A DNA stretch of 64,000 nt, from assembly GCA_037953625.1 (NCBI GenBank), contig CM075655.1, forward strand, positions 21,098,001 to 21,162,000, in the 5' to 3' direction. Below the pieces are notes generated by a model. That model saw nothing but the letters and a program-made list of their open reading frames with translations, was not told the origin of the DNA and made no database searches. This DNA is from Crotalaria pallida (lineage: Eukaryota > Streptophyta > Magnoliopsida > Fabales > Fabaceae). Position 1 is the stretch's first letter. Each line of letters begins with the position of its first letter. The position numbers and the translations under genes were made by a program. This document shows, piece by piece, positions 12,084 through 23,100 of the stretch.

Positions 12084-12148
12084 TTGAAATTCGATTCTAA
12101 TTTCTTTTCGGTACTTTTTGTAATTATTTGTGTAATTTGTACTTTCTC

Positions 12149-13288
12149 ATGTACGATTATAATTGTAATAGTGATTCAGATTGTGATATATTTATTCCTT
12201 ATCCTTATCCTCCATACTATGTTGCACAAAATATAACTCCTAGGAAAGCTCAATGGGAAATAGTTCTAGAGAAATTGGAACAAGCCACTGAGGATTTTGT
12301 TAAAGATAGCAAAAATAATTTTAGATCCCCTCGTGTTGAACCAATTCCTCCCCCTGTGGAGAAAGAAAATATCACTCCTAGGAAGGCCCAATGGGAAATA
12401 GCTCTAGATAGATTGACTCAAAAAGTTGAGGATTTTGCTAAAGATTGCAAAAATTTTAGATCCCCTCATGTTGAACCAATTCCTCCCCCTGTGGAGAAAG
12501 AGTCATGGGAAATTAACCAAGATAAATTAGCTCAAAAAATTAGTAGTAATGTTCAAAAAGTTAATTTTATAGAAAAAGAAAACAGAAAAAATTTTGAGAA
12601 CATAGAAATAGCACTTGAGCAAAATTCAAAATATGTATCTGAGGAGTTACAATCATTATCAACAATTTTTGACTCTCCTAAAAAAGAGGAGGAAGTTGTG
12701 GTAATGGATGTGACCAATGATCAATTCCCTTTAGAGGAGCAAAAATCTGAAAAAGAAATTGTGCATGATAGGTTTGAGGAAGAGGATCAAAAAATGAAAA
12801 ACGAAGGTTTGAAAATTATAGAAAAAATTGAACCACCCTTGCATGAGGAATTTGTTGCTATAAAGAATTTAATTAAATCTAGTTCATACTTGGGTGATTC
12901 AAAATTTTTCTATTATATTCAGCCTAAGTACTTTTATGAAAATTATCTAGAACAATCTGAATCATTATTATGCAATAAGAATCATGAGAAAGTAATCTTC
13001 TTGACTATTGGAGTTAACAACTTCATGATGGATGATGGAAGAAAAGATCACCTAAGGTCTTTCCCATGGGATGTGGGCATAACTCATTATTGTTGCATCA
13101 CATGGGATTTGACCCATAGAATTTGGGATCCTGGTGGATTTGTTTTGTACATAAGTTGTAGCATAGGTTTCAATTCTCAGGTAGTTTTTGTAAAAAAAAA
13201 AAAAAAAAAAAAACTTGAGGAACAGACCTTGTGCGCCCCAGGCGCACGTGGTCGCGCGCCTCAGGCGCGCGGGGCTGCTGCAGATTAA
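12149..13288 (+). CDS. ORF of the LARD-like element, unknown function
   Basis: It encodes 379 aa from the first in-frame ATG (12149). The N-terminus is Tyr/Pro/Asp-rich. Two tandem copies of a unit of about 45 aa follow (12230-12367 and 12368-12502), each starting NITPRKAQWEI and ending PIPPPVEKE. The middle is Glu/Lys-rich and predicted coiled-coil. After an HEEFVAIKN block, a less charged C-terminal part contains the HYCCITWDLTHRIWDPGGF block. A run of A at about 13192-13213 gives a poly-Lys stretch, and the last 30 codons read through the GC-rich motif, so the natural end may be shortly before it. There is no zinc knuckle, no protease motif and no known domain that I recognise. It could be a diverged gag-like protein. 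Confidence 0.6.
   Translation: MYDYNCNSDSDCDIFIPYPYPPYYVAQNITPRKAQWEIVLEKLEQATEDFVKDSKNNFRSPRVEPIPPPVEKENITPRKAQWEIALDRLTQKVEDFAKDCKNFRSPHVEPIPPPVEKESWEINQDKLAQKISSNVQKVNFIEKENRKNFENIEIALEQNSKYVSEELQSLSTIFDSPKKEEEVVVMDVTNDQFPLEEQKSEKEIVHDRFEEEDQKMKNEGLKIIEKIEPPLHEEFVAIKNLIKSSSYLGDSKFFYYIQPKYFYENYLEQSESLLCNKNHEKVIFLTIGVNNFMMDDGRKDHLRSFPWDVGITHYCCITWDLTHRIWDPGGFVLYISCSIGFNSQVVFVKKKKKKKLEEQTLCAPGARGRAPQARGAAAD
13227..13272. repeat. GC-rich palindromes shared with the LTRs
   Basis: GTGCGCCCCAGGCGCAC (13231-13247) is followed by CGCGCGCCTCAGGCGCGCG (about 13253-13271). Both can form stems of 7-8 bp around a CC-A or TCA centre. The first shares TGCGCCCCAGGCGCA with both LTRs (about 10840 and 15420). 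Confidence 0.7.
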
Positions 13289-13309
13289 GTTTGGGGGAAT
13301 TTCACTCCT

Positions 13310-13725
13310 ACTTTTTAGGAACAGATTTTTTTTTTTAGTAATAGATATTTTTTTTATCTTATCTTTTAGGATTGGATTAGTTTTTTATCTTTTTATTTTT
13401 TTTATCTTTTATTTTTTTAGATTAGCTTTTTATCTTTTTATTTTTTTTATCTTATCTTTTAGGATTGGATTAGTTTTTTATCTTTTTATTATTTTATTTT
13501 TATTTTTTTTAGATTAGTTTTTTATCTTTTTATTTTTTTTATCTTATCTTTTAGGATTAGATTAGTTTTATATCTTTTAAGAATTTGTTTTATCTTTTTA
13601 GGATTAGATTTATCTTTTTAGGATTATTTTTAGAATAGATTTTTTTTTATTTTCGTTTTTTTTATTTTTCTATTTTTAGGGATAGATTTATTTTAAGATT
13701 AGATTTGTATTTGTAGGATTTGGAC
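13310..13725. repeat. T-rich tandem array
   Basis: A unit of roughly 70-75 bp containing TTTTATCTTTTAGGATTGGA is repeated several times with variation, almost free of C. Hydrophobic Phe/Leu/Ile open frames here are translations of this array and are not genes. Confidence 0.75.
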
Positions 13726-15110
13726 CCCATTAGCCAAATTTTTTTTATTGCACCCTAGGCCCTTGTACCTCACAACAACAAAAAAAAAATATTGTCCAGT
13801 TTTTTTAGGTAGTTTTTAATTTTTATTTTGTATTTTAGGCTAGATTAGTTTGCTTGAGGACAAGCCAACATCTAAGTTTGGGGGAGTATATACAAAATAA
13901 AAATTGATTTTTCCAGACTTGAATTGTTTCCCCATATTTGGTATTGGTTTGTGTCTCTAGTGAAAGTAAGTAATTTTTCTAACCTTAAGACTTTTTCTCT
14001 TTTGATGCATGTGTATATTTAGTTTAGGACTTAGACTCATTGGCATTAGAATCTGTTTGATTGAACCGAGCATGATTGCGTACTGTGTTATTTTGATAAG
14101 GGCATTCAGAACTTATGATTAGTGAACTGACGTTAGCCAAGAGTGAGATTTTGAGCCTATTGAGGGGTAAATTTTATTCTGATATTGAGACCCCTATTTT
14201 TTCATGAGTGTGTTCACTTCGATATTGTCTTCTAGAACTTGACCTGTGACCATTTCAAAATTGATAATTGATTGCATGCATTAAGATGATTAAGGCACCT
14301 AGGATGTGTTTTTGTGGCCTTCAGATGTTTTGCATTGATAATTTTCCCTTAGTTGCCCATTTTGAGCCTTATGAGACATTATGATTTTTCTTTGGTACCT
14401 TGCATTTATTGAAATATTCTTTGCTAGTACCTTGGGAATTTTGAATGAGCAATTGAGAGGAATATAGAAAGAAAAAGTGAAAGTAATTGGTGAAGAGTGT
14501 ATGAGTTCTATTTCTCTTCCAAAGAAAAAAATAAGTAAATAACAAATGTAAAGGAAGAGAATAGAAGAAAAGAAAAAAAATTTGGAAAAGAAAGGAAGAA
14601 TAAAATGTCCTGATGTGAGTGTGAGTCTTTATTGTATTCATTGCTCATTCATGGCTTTTGAGGGAAACTTGTTTTTGTAAATATTTTTGCAAGTTAGCCT
14701 TTGTTTTATCCCTTCTTTCTTTTATCCCACCTGACACTTGTAGCCATGGCCCCATTACAACAAAAAATAAGACCTTTTGATTTTTGCATGCATTCAATAA
14801 TTTCAGTGGAGATGTTGGTCTATGATCAAGCCTATGGTAACACATTATCATTGTTGAACTTGAGTCAATTGAAAATATGACCCTTATACACTTTTGAGAG
14901 AAACAATTGAGAGGTTGAGAGTGTTCGCTAATTCTGAGTTCTGGATGGGATTGTTATGTTAACCAGTATGTAATTGTGAATAGGTCATGATAATAAGAGT
15001 GTCGAAGTAGATGAGTCATAGTCTTAGATTAGGTGTATTCATGTTGATTTAGGGAATTTGTCTTTTGTTTAGAATTTTTATTTTACTTTTGCCTGGGACA
15101 TGCAAAATGC
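13726..15110 (+). other. Non-coding internal region of the LARD-like element
   Basis: No ORF of note. A polypurine-tract-like CTAAGTTTGGGGGAG occurs at about 13873-13886, far from the 3' LTR, and another TTAAGTTTGGGGGAA lies at about 13285-13298. A purine-rich stretch lies at 14450-14610. Confidence 0.6.
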
Positions 15111-15111
15111 T

Positions 15112-15124
15112 AAGTTTGGGGGAG
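15112..15124 (+). promoter_or_regulatory. Polypurine tract
   Basis: AAGTTTGGGGGAG ends immediately before the TG of the 3' LTR, the position from which plus-strand DNA synthesis is primed. Confidence 0.85.
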
Positions 15125-16639
15125 TGATTTGGGTCCAATATATATAGATTTGAGCATTATTTGGACTCCCTTTTACTATGTATTTGGTTTGTTTCTCTAG
15201 CAAAATTAGGACTTTTTATTAGATTTTAATTATTTTTAGTAGTTTAGGGTCCCTTGGAACGTTTTGATCCTTTTTGGGTATGTTTCAGGTACTTATGGAG
15301 TTTAAATGCAAAATATATTGATGGATTTGGATAGAGGATGAAAAGAGCTTCGAAACGGTCCAAGAACGGAGTAAAACGGAGTCCGGATGAACCCGTGCGC
15401 GCCCCGGGCGTGAGGACGGATGCGCCCCAGGCGCACAAACCGCGTGGAAGTGACGCTGGTTGGTATTTTGGCCATAACTTGAGCTACGCTTATCCAAATA
15501 AGGCGATCTTGGTATCATTTTAAAGCTAAGGAAAATATCTACAACTTTTCCAGAAATAGCCTTTCTCAAATTCGTCCATCTTCAGGGTCAAAATCAGGGC
15601 TGAAGTTGAGTGTCAGACATGAGAAAGCCCAATTTGACCAAATTATGAACAAAATAGAAGAAGAGAAGTCTAATTTGGCTTCATATCTTAGATTTGGTCA
15701 GAGATTAGAAGATAGACATGGACCTTACCTATTAGATTTAATTAAGATTTATTTTAGGATTTATTTTACTCTTTAAATAGAGGATTTGTAAATAGTTTTT
15801 AGGAGGTTTTAAGATCATAGAATTAAATTAGGATTAGAGAGAGAGGTTAGTAACATCTATTGAGAGCAAGGAGGCAAGGCACAAGGATTGAAGATCTCTT
15901 GGAGAGTTAACCAGTATTGTCTATGATATGAGGTTTTCTCTTTGCTTCTGTTTTCTTTATTTCTATATGTGTAACTAAAACCTCTTGTTAGGAACATGGT
16001 GTAAATTGTATGATGTAGCTTATTTTAATTTATGATTTAGTATTTTGCTGTTTTTAATTCATGCATTAATTGAGTTCTTATTTTATACATAAATTTGGCC
16101 AATTTATGTTTTGGATTTCTTAATTCGCAACGACAGTTGGGATTTTGAATAGGCCATGCAATTAATGGTATATTCAGTCCAATACATAGAGATATGGTTG
16201 GATGATTATATGGTTTTTTAGTTCCCTTGTGCTGAATGGATATTTTCTTATATTGTAATTTGTTGAGAGATCAAGGATTAAATATATAGAAAATAAGGGT
16301 AATGTATAGAGACATCTAACTATTACTATTTGAGAGGAATGATCCATGAATTGAAGGATAATTAAAGTAAAATATAATTTATAATTAAAATAAGTGAATC
16401 ATACAACGAAACCAAGTTCCTAACCTTTTTCTATTGCTTTCTTATCATCTTATCTCCTCAATCTTCTTTTCTTTTATTATTCAATTTCTTCTTCTCCTTC
16501 TAAAATTCAATAACAAGTTGCACTAATAATTACGAATTGGTGGAAAGTTATTAGAAACAACTTCGATCCCTGTGGGACGATATTCGGTCTTCCAGACTAT
16601 ATTACTTGCTGACCTAGTCCTCTTGCTAGTAAATCAACA
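15125..16639 (+). repeat. 3' LTR of the LARD-like element
   Basis: It is 1,515 bp, TGATTTGGG to AATCAACA, and nearly identical to 10545-12059. Differences seen include AATAAAACGG/AGTAAAACGG, AACCAATGCG/AACCCGTGCG, GAGATACGC/GAGCTACGC, GACCAGATT/GACCAAATT and GAATTCAATT/GAATTAAATT. It is followed by the ATCTC duplication. Confidence 0.93.
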
Positions 16640-17450
16640 ATCTCTCTCTTTCTTCTCCAAAGCTTCATCAAACAAAACCCCAACACTTTCTTTCTCCCTC
16701 TCTTTTCACAAAACGGAACCCTCCTCCTCTCTGTTCTCTTCTGTTCCGGCGTCCCTGGACCGTGGTGGTGTTGTGGTGGCAGCAAGGAGGACACGGATTC
16801 GAGCGGTGTGAAGCTCACAAGGTCAAGGTCTAGGTCAGGGAAGTCATTCTCAAGCTCTCAACTCTTATCTCTCACGGTTTGAGGTAAGGAGTGAGTGTTA
16901 CCTCTACTTGAGTTTGGGTTTCTAGGGTGTTCATAAAGGGTACTAAGAGTGGGTGTTAGATTAGGGAATGGACATAGATTAACGTTAGAAGAGAAACGGT
17001 AAGAAGGGAAAAAGGGGAATTAATGAATGAACTAGAAACATGGATTTTAGGTGAAGATGGAATATCAATTTTGATTACATGCTATATTTCATATGTTGTA
17101 TTTTATATGATGGATTGACTAAATGTTTTATGCATACGGTTGTTGTGGTATAAGTGTTTATGAGCTTTGATACTTGGTGTTTGTATCTGTGGCCGAGCCA
17201 AGAGAGGGTGAGAATGGAGAATGAGAAAAATGGTAACCAGGGTGGATCGAAAAGACAAACTAATAAGTTACATAATGAGTTAGGTACACGAGATAGATAA
17301 TAGGATTAATGGAATCGGGAATGGGTGAAGGGTTGAGCCGAGATAGATGCAAAGAGGAATAAACTAAAGAGGTGAACTGAGGTGGGCCGAACTAAAAGTA
17401 ATGGTTAATAAGATAAAAGGAATTAAAGAGAAATGGTTGTGTGGTCGGGT

Positions 17451-17850
17451 CATAGCAGACGCGTACCGGGTGCGTGCATTGATCGCGTAAGCCGAGCATT
17501 GTGGTGCTCGCAGCTGTAAGACGAGCATGGTGGTGCTCGCAGTTATGACACACAAGGTTCCGAGAACGGAATCGGTACGAAGTGTTCCTGGTCATAGCAG
17601 ACGCGTACTGGGTGCGTGCATTGTTCGCGTAAGCCGAGCATTGTGGTGCTCGCAGCTGTAAGACGAGTATGGTGGTACTCGCAGTTATGGACACTCCTTA
17701 CTCCATAGAATGATCGGCGGTAGTGTTCCTAGTCATAGCAGACGCGTACTGGGTGCGTGCATTGATCGCGTAAGCCGAGCATTGTGGTGCTCGCAGCTGT
17801 AAGACGGGTATTGTGGTGCTCGCAATTATGGACGCTCCAATATCCGACTT
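17451..17850. repeat. Three tandem copies of a 140-bp unit in the solo LTR
   Basis: Copies begin GTCATAGCAGACGCGTAC at about 17452, 17592 and 17732. Each contains GTGCGTGCATTG, AAGCCGAGCATTGTGGTGC and a second GTGGTGCTCGCA. The first 100 bases of each unit are highly conserved and the rest is diverged. Short open frames on the minus strand reflect the repeat. Confidence 0.9.
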
Positions 17851-18544
17851 AAATGGTGTAAGACATGCACTGGGTGTATGCATTCGAGAAGAGTAAAAGA
17901 TTGTAAGCTATGTCAAAGTGAAATAATGAGTAAGGAATCCGAGATAGAGATGATAATCAGAGGTAAGAGAATGTAAACCGAGGTATAGCTAGTATTGAGT
18001 TAACTGGTTGATGATGTGAGCCGAGCCAGACGAGGTTGTGGGTTTGCGAACCGAGCTAAATGTTGATATATGCATGAGATACATGGGTTTGATTACTTGT
18101 GATTTATTTGCTATTTGAATACTTGTGTTTGGCTTGGTAGTTCGGTATGTCATCTTAGAAACTGATTATTTAAGTTCTGTGTAATGCTCACCTCCTTACC
18201 ATTTTTCAGGTACTGAGCCCGAGCAGACGCAGTCTCCGGCCGAGCAGGATCACTCTCCCTCTCAGGGAGAGGAAGTTTTTTTGAGTCAGATAGGTGGATG
18301 GGTCTCGACCAGTTGGGCCGAGCTAAAACACTGATTGTATTTTGAATGACCGAACTGAATGTACCTAAACTTATACTTTATGTATTTGATGCATTTAAGT
18401 CTTCCGCTTTATTAACTCTGATGTTTTTGTTATTAATGAAAGGAAATATTATCTTGGCAAATATCATATCCATATTAAAAGAAATTTTTAAATCCTAATT
18501 TTGGGGTAATTAAGGGTAATTATTTCATAGGGTGTTACATATGG

Positions 18545-20073
18545 AGGTATATATATACAGAACATCTAGCTTCACATTTTGTCATAATAATATACTATTT
18601 GATATGATACTTGGTAATTGCTTATGGCAATTATGGTGATATTTGTTTTGCTTATGTGACGTCTAAAGATACATATTCTCAAGAAATTGTGGGAAGGTAT
18701 GTAACATGTTGAGTGTGGAAGGAATCATATTTCATTATGTTGGCAATTACTTCTAAAACATAAGTAGCATTGTTTTGAAGTATTCTAGATACTATATCTT
18801 GTCAAAAGCAAGTTTCTGGACATAGGCATAAAATGTCACAAAGTTAACGTGTGTTCTCTCGATCTCTTTAATTCTTGTCTTATGTTTCTATTAGTATCTT
18901 GGTGTTGTTTGTAAGACCAACATAGCATGAGATGAAAATCTCTATCGAAGCTTATGAGGATGTTGCTTTAGGGTACATGGGTTTTTTCCTGTTATTTGTT
19001 TGTTGCATAGTTGTTTTAGTTGTAGCATGATTTTTTTTTGTTTTAATAATTTACACTTATTTATTTGTGTTTCTCATATATGCAGAGGTGAAGGAACAGC
19101 TGATAATTTAATTAAAGAACAATCAGGAGCAACAAGATAAATGATGTAGTTGAAGGAGCAATATATTTCCCTTAGTTTTTGTTTATTTATTTATGCTATA
19201 ATAGTAGAATTGTTAGTTGTCAAAGCTATCCTGTTGTTCGTGTGACAAATTGGATAACACGGCGAATGCTTTTGATATTTCAACTATTTTCAATTTTTCA
19301 TTAGTAGTCTGTTTTTGATTTGACAAGAATGTTGGATTAAAAATGTTTATTAATGTCAATTAAAAACCATTTCAATTATATTGTTTTAGTACTTTTTGCT
19401 ATTATTGAATTAAATTTTTATTTTAATATTTTTTCTTGATTTTTTTAAATAATACATTCAATAACAAGTTTAAAAAAATTTGTTAAATAATAAAATTTAA
19501 ATAGACAGCATTTTCTAAAAAAATGCAGTAAAATATCATTAAAAAAATAATTTTAAGAAATAAATTAATAATAAATTTAGAGCACTTATTAAAACAAGTG
19601 CTTTAGAAATATAGTCGTTTAAATGAATATTTACAGCATATCTCTAAACAAGTGCTCTAGAAAATAGTAAATGCTATATGCTTTTGTTGCCACCATCCCC
19701 TCTACCACCACCCACATGGCCACACCCACTCCACCTACCCTCTCCCCACCCTACTGCAAAACTCATCATGCTTAATCCATCAAATTCACAAAATCAACCC
19801 CAGTTTCCTACATGTTAGCTTCACGCCTTCACCAACCTTCATTTTTGGGGCTTTTTATGTGGGTGCAGTGGTGATAGTCCAGCAGATGTGTTAGGGACTT
19901 AGGGTGTTGAATGTGCTGAGATGGGTAAAGGTGTTGTTATATAAGGGTGAATGAGGTTGGGGATGGGATAATTGAACCAGGATAAAACTGTCTTTTGCAT
20001 TATTTCATCTTTCAATATCAACCATCAACCATCAATGTTTTGCATTTTTAATTTTGCATTTTTATGCTCATTT
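18545..20073. other. Intergenic sequence with weak exon-like fragments
   Basis: There is no complete gene. Two short pieces look exon-like. One is 18631-18695, open and ending at a GTATGT donor, encoding an NYGDICFAYVTSKD-type peptide. The other is 19086-19140, following ATATGCAG and encoding GEGTADNLIKEQSGATR before a TAA. I cannot join them or name a family. Bases 19500-19680 are A-rich, and 19690-19760 are C/A-rich simple sequence. Confidence 0.3.
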
Positions 20074-20193
20074 GGTCCCATACTTTATTTTTAGATTTCA
20101 ATTTGGTTCCTTACCTTTATTTTGTATCAATTTGATTCCTTACGTTTCAAATTGTTAACACCATTAGTCTGAAGCGTTAGTTGTTGTCAACTC

Positions 20194-23100
20194 TGTAACA
20201 GCCCTTTTTGAAAATCGAGTTGTCACTTTCAAAAAACGGCACACTTAACAATCATCATCGAAACATAAAATTGATTCCATAGAAATTAAAAACATGAAAC
20301 ACAGATATCGGAGATGTACTCCAAAGTTTCCAAAAAGAAAGTGAGTCAGAGTTACCAAAACATTACAACCCAAATTAAAAGTGATTGATTACATCCTTAG
20401 TCCATCACAAGATAATCCTCGACTGAGATTCAGATCCTAGACACACGCAACATTTCTAGACACGGACAACAAGACATCACTCGTCTGCGGAACTAGCGTC
20501 CGTCTCCATATCCTCGCTCATCTCCGCCTCCGCTTCGTAGTTGGAATCACTAGCATTCTCTTCTTCCATAGGCTGAGGGACCACGGCCGCTATTGGTGCA
20601 GGATCATCATTCAGCTCGTGATGCTCCCTTGGTCCACCGTCTTGATAATCTCGCAAAGTGACTTGCCCAACATGCACGTCCATGCCTGCTCCCCGCAGAA
20701 TGTGCCTCGGATCGTCGATCTCCAATCGAGTATCTCCTCTCCAGATCCATCCATCAGGTACCACCTCCCATGCTCCTCCCTGAAGAGGCCACATGTGGAT
20801 TGCTACATGATACGCCATCTACCCGTTGCAATACCGGCGAATGCCAATACGACAATCAGGTAGGAGAGAGTCAGCGCGCCAAACATAACAAGTTGACCGC
20901 AAGGTCTCAGGGTAGACACGATGGAAAGAAGAACAATACCATAGACACGACGAATATATGAAATGAGACACGACCACCAGGGTGTATAGACTACTCAGAG
21001 AATAAGACACTTGCCACAAATAAAGCTCGACTTCATAATATAAATGCACCAGAAATAAATATAATCAACAGATAAAAAACTTAACTCATCAGCCATCATA
21101 ATAATCCTCACGACTGCACATCACCACACTAGCCAATCTTCTCGAACATCAAATATATGCTTATTCTTTGATTATTAAGTTTTATCATAACTTACTTCAC
21201 TCAATGAGGTAGGGGAAATCACCATCACTGAGGAATCGCACTCTCTACATCTCCTCGATCTCCATCCAAACCTAGTCGGTAGCCAACAGGAGTACAGGAC
21301 CTTTACCACGCGGGCACGACAGTTGTCTCAACAAATGGCTCCAAGCCAGGAGGTCTCAACCTCAAAACATATCATATAATCAAAACACATTGCCCCGTTC
21401 CAGTCCCTCTCCACTGTTGTAGACTTGCATTCAAGGGGGTGACAGTATCATTTCTAGTTAGCTATGCGGTCCTTACCACGGCATTAGACCCAGTCCCCAC
21501 CACGTTAGTGCACCACTTATGGGATTCGTCCCGCCTAGAAATGTACTCGAGGCTTTTTGACGAGTCACCGTCCTTGCCCTCCCCTCATGCAATCTCCACC
21601 TGAGTATCCGTAGATACCCATAGTATCTTCCTCTCCACTACTTCACACTCTCATATCTCACCGCGAATATTAATGTCTTTTAATGTCTTTTAATATTCTT
21701 AAAACCTTTTAGAACCTTAAAGTATTTTAGTTAACCTATAGTCGGCTTGCCCTTAGTCCATCCCTTCGACAAGACCCGACCATTTAGACTATCTTTTCCC
21801 CCACTTCACAAATACATACACATTCCAAGCCCCTCGGGCACAATCTCATCTCATCATTCTCTATCACGATCTCAGCTCCATGAGCATAATATCTTGTCGG
21901 ATAAATTGTCACTCCATCACGTTTTCTCAAATCACATCACATCTCGTTCTTTCACTTATCCTCATACTTCACTTTCATAATCATTCAATTTCGTACTTCA
22001 CTCTTTCATTATCATTCATAAATCACTCAGACTCATCATACGAAAGATCACAATCTCTCCACAGAATAAAAAGAACTGACAGAAGATAATAAATAACATG
22101 CACATGAACGTAACGTAAATAAGTATTACATAAACCCAATTGCACCACCATCCGGTAACAATGTTACGGGCTTACCGCAATCTCACTCACTCACCTCTTA
22201 ATCCAGCAAGGGAAATATTTTGACCTTGGAGATCTCTAGCTTCTCTTTGAGAATGGTCACCACCGTCCACTGAATAACCTCAAATAAATAAATACACTTT
22301 TGTTAAAAACTCTTTCAATTAGAAATCACCACTTGATTTCTCAAATCAAAAACCCTTTACTTTTTTTGTCCTTTTCTTAAAAATACAAGTGTTTATCAAA
22401 ACAACTTTCAATCTTTTCTCATTCTTGAAATCCTTTGAAAATCATTTGAAAAACTCATATTGGAATACATAAAACAATACTTTATGTGGCTGTATGGAAA
22501 GTCCAGCCACTCATTTCAAATTAGAAATCATTGAAAAACTCACAATTTTCATTATAACTTTATATAAATCAAACAACACTTGAAATTCATGCTTTCCACA
22601 ACTCAAAAGCATTTTTAAAACTTGAAATACTTGAAAGCAAATCTTGGACAGCAAAGAATGAAGAAATCAACTCATGAAAATATCTTTAGAAAATAATCAA
22701 ATACTTTCACTCATTTTCTTTTCATAAAACCGAATTGAATCAAAACCAACATAATGCAATTCAAATAAATTTTTCCTTAAAATCAAATCATAAAACATAA
22801 TCATTTCATGAAGACAATTTTTTATGCAAAAAGAATCTAGCCTCTCTAACCTAGTATAGGCCGAATCATGATCATGGAAAAACAAGGCTTTTGATGTATC
22901 TTCTCTTCATGCAAAAGCTTTAGAGTTTTAAATCAAAACATGCACATGTATAAACACATAGTTTTGAAAATACCACTCCTCTTTCTTCACCAAAACCTTG
23001 ACTTACTTATGTCACTTCAAACACAAATTTCATTTTATTTTCTTTGCATGTGTCTTAGAAATCATGGGAATCAAAAAGAGAACACATGCAAGAGATTGTT

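Larger units (their letters stand above)
10545..16639 (+). mobile_element. Complete non-autonomous LTR retrotransposon (LARD-like), 6.1 kb
   Basis: Two 1,515-bp LTRs flank a 3,065-bp internal region, with an exact ATCTC target duplication (10540-10544 and 16640-16644). A primer-binding site follows the 5' LTR and a polypurine tract precedes the 3' LTR. No protease, reverse transcriptase, RNase H or integrase is found in any frame. The single long ORF (12149-13288) is of unknown type. By eye the LTRs differ at about a dozen positions, so the insertion is fairly recent. It must have been mobilised by proteins from another element. Orientation is fixed by the order LTR, PBS, ORF, PPT, LTR. Confidence 0.9.
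9951..18539 (+). mobile_element. Solo LTR of a large gypsy-type element, split by a nested LTR element
   Basis: The sequence starts TGTAACCTCC at 9951 and ends GGTGTTACA at 18539. Both sides carry the 5-bp duplication TATGG (9946-9950 and 18540-18544). Without the nested 6,095-bp element and one ATCTC copy, the LTR is about 2.49 kb. The TGTAAC...GTTACA ends and large size fit Del/Tekay-type chromoviruses (inference). No internal region remains, so it is a solo LTR left by unequal recombination. Plus orientation is preferred because a possible promoter and CT-rich leader (about 10480-10544, continuing at 16640) lie in this direction. A late acceptor near 18210 (TTTTTCAGGTACTGAG) also fits. The motif GCCGAGC recurs throughout. 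Confidence 0.8.

Noticed and set aside
13215..13517. 100-codon Phe/Ile/Leu frame resembling a membrane protein
   Set aside because: It is the T-rich tandem array inside the LARD-like element.
17364..17883. Repeats that could suggest a CRISPR-like array or a repeated protein
   Set aside because: The period is 140 bp, repeats are longer than spacers, and the host is a plant. It is a minisatellite in a solo LTR.
21747..22089. Ser/His-rich frames within the 4.3-kb solo LTR
   Set aside because: Low-complexity translation of TCA/CAT-rich DNA with no domain.
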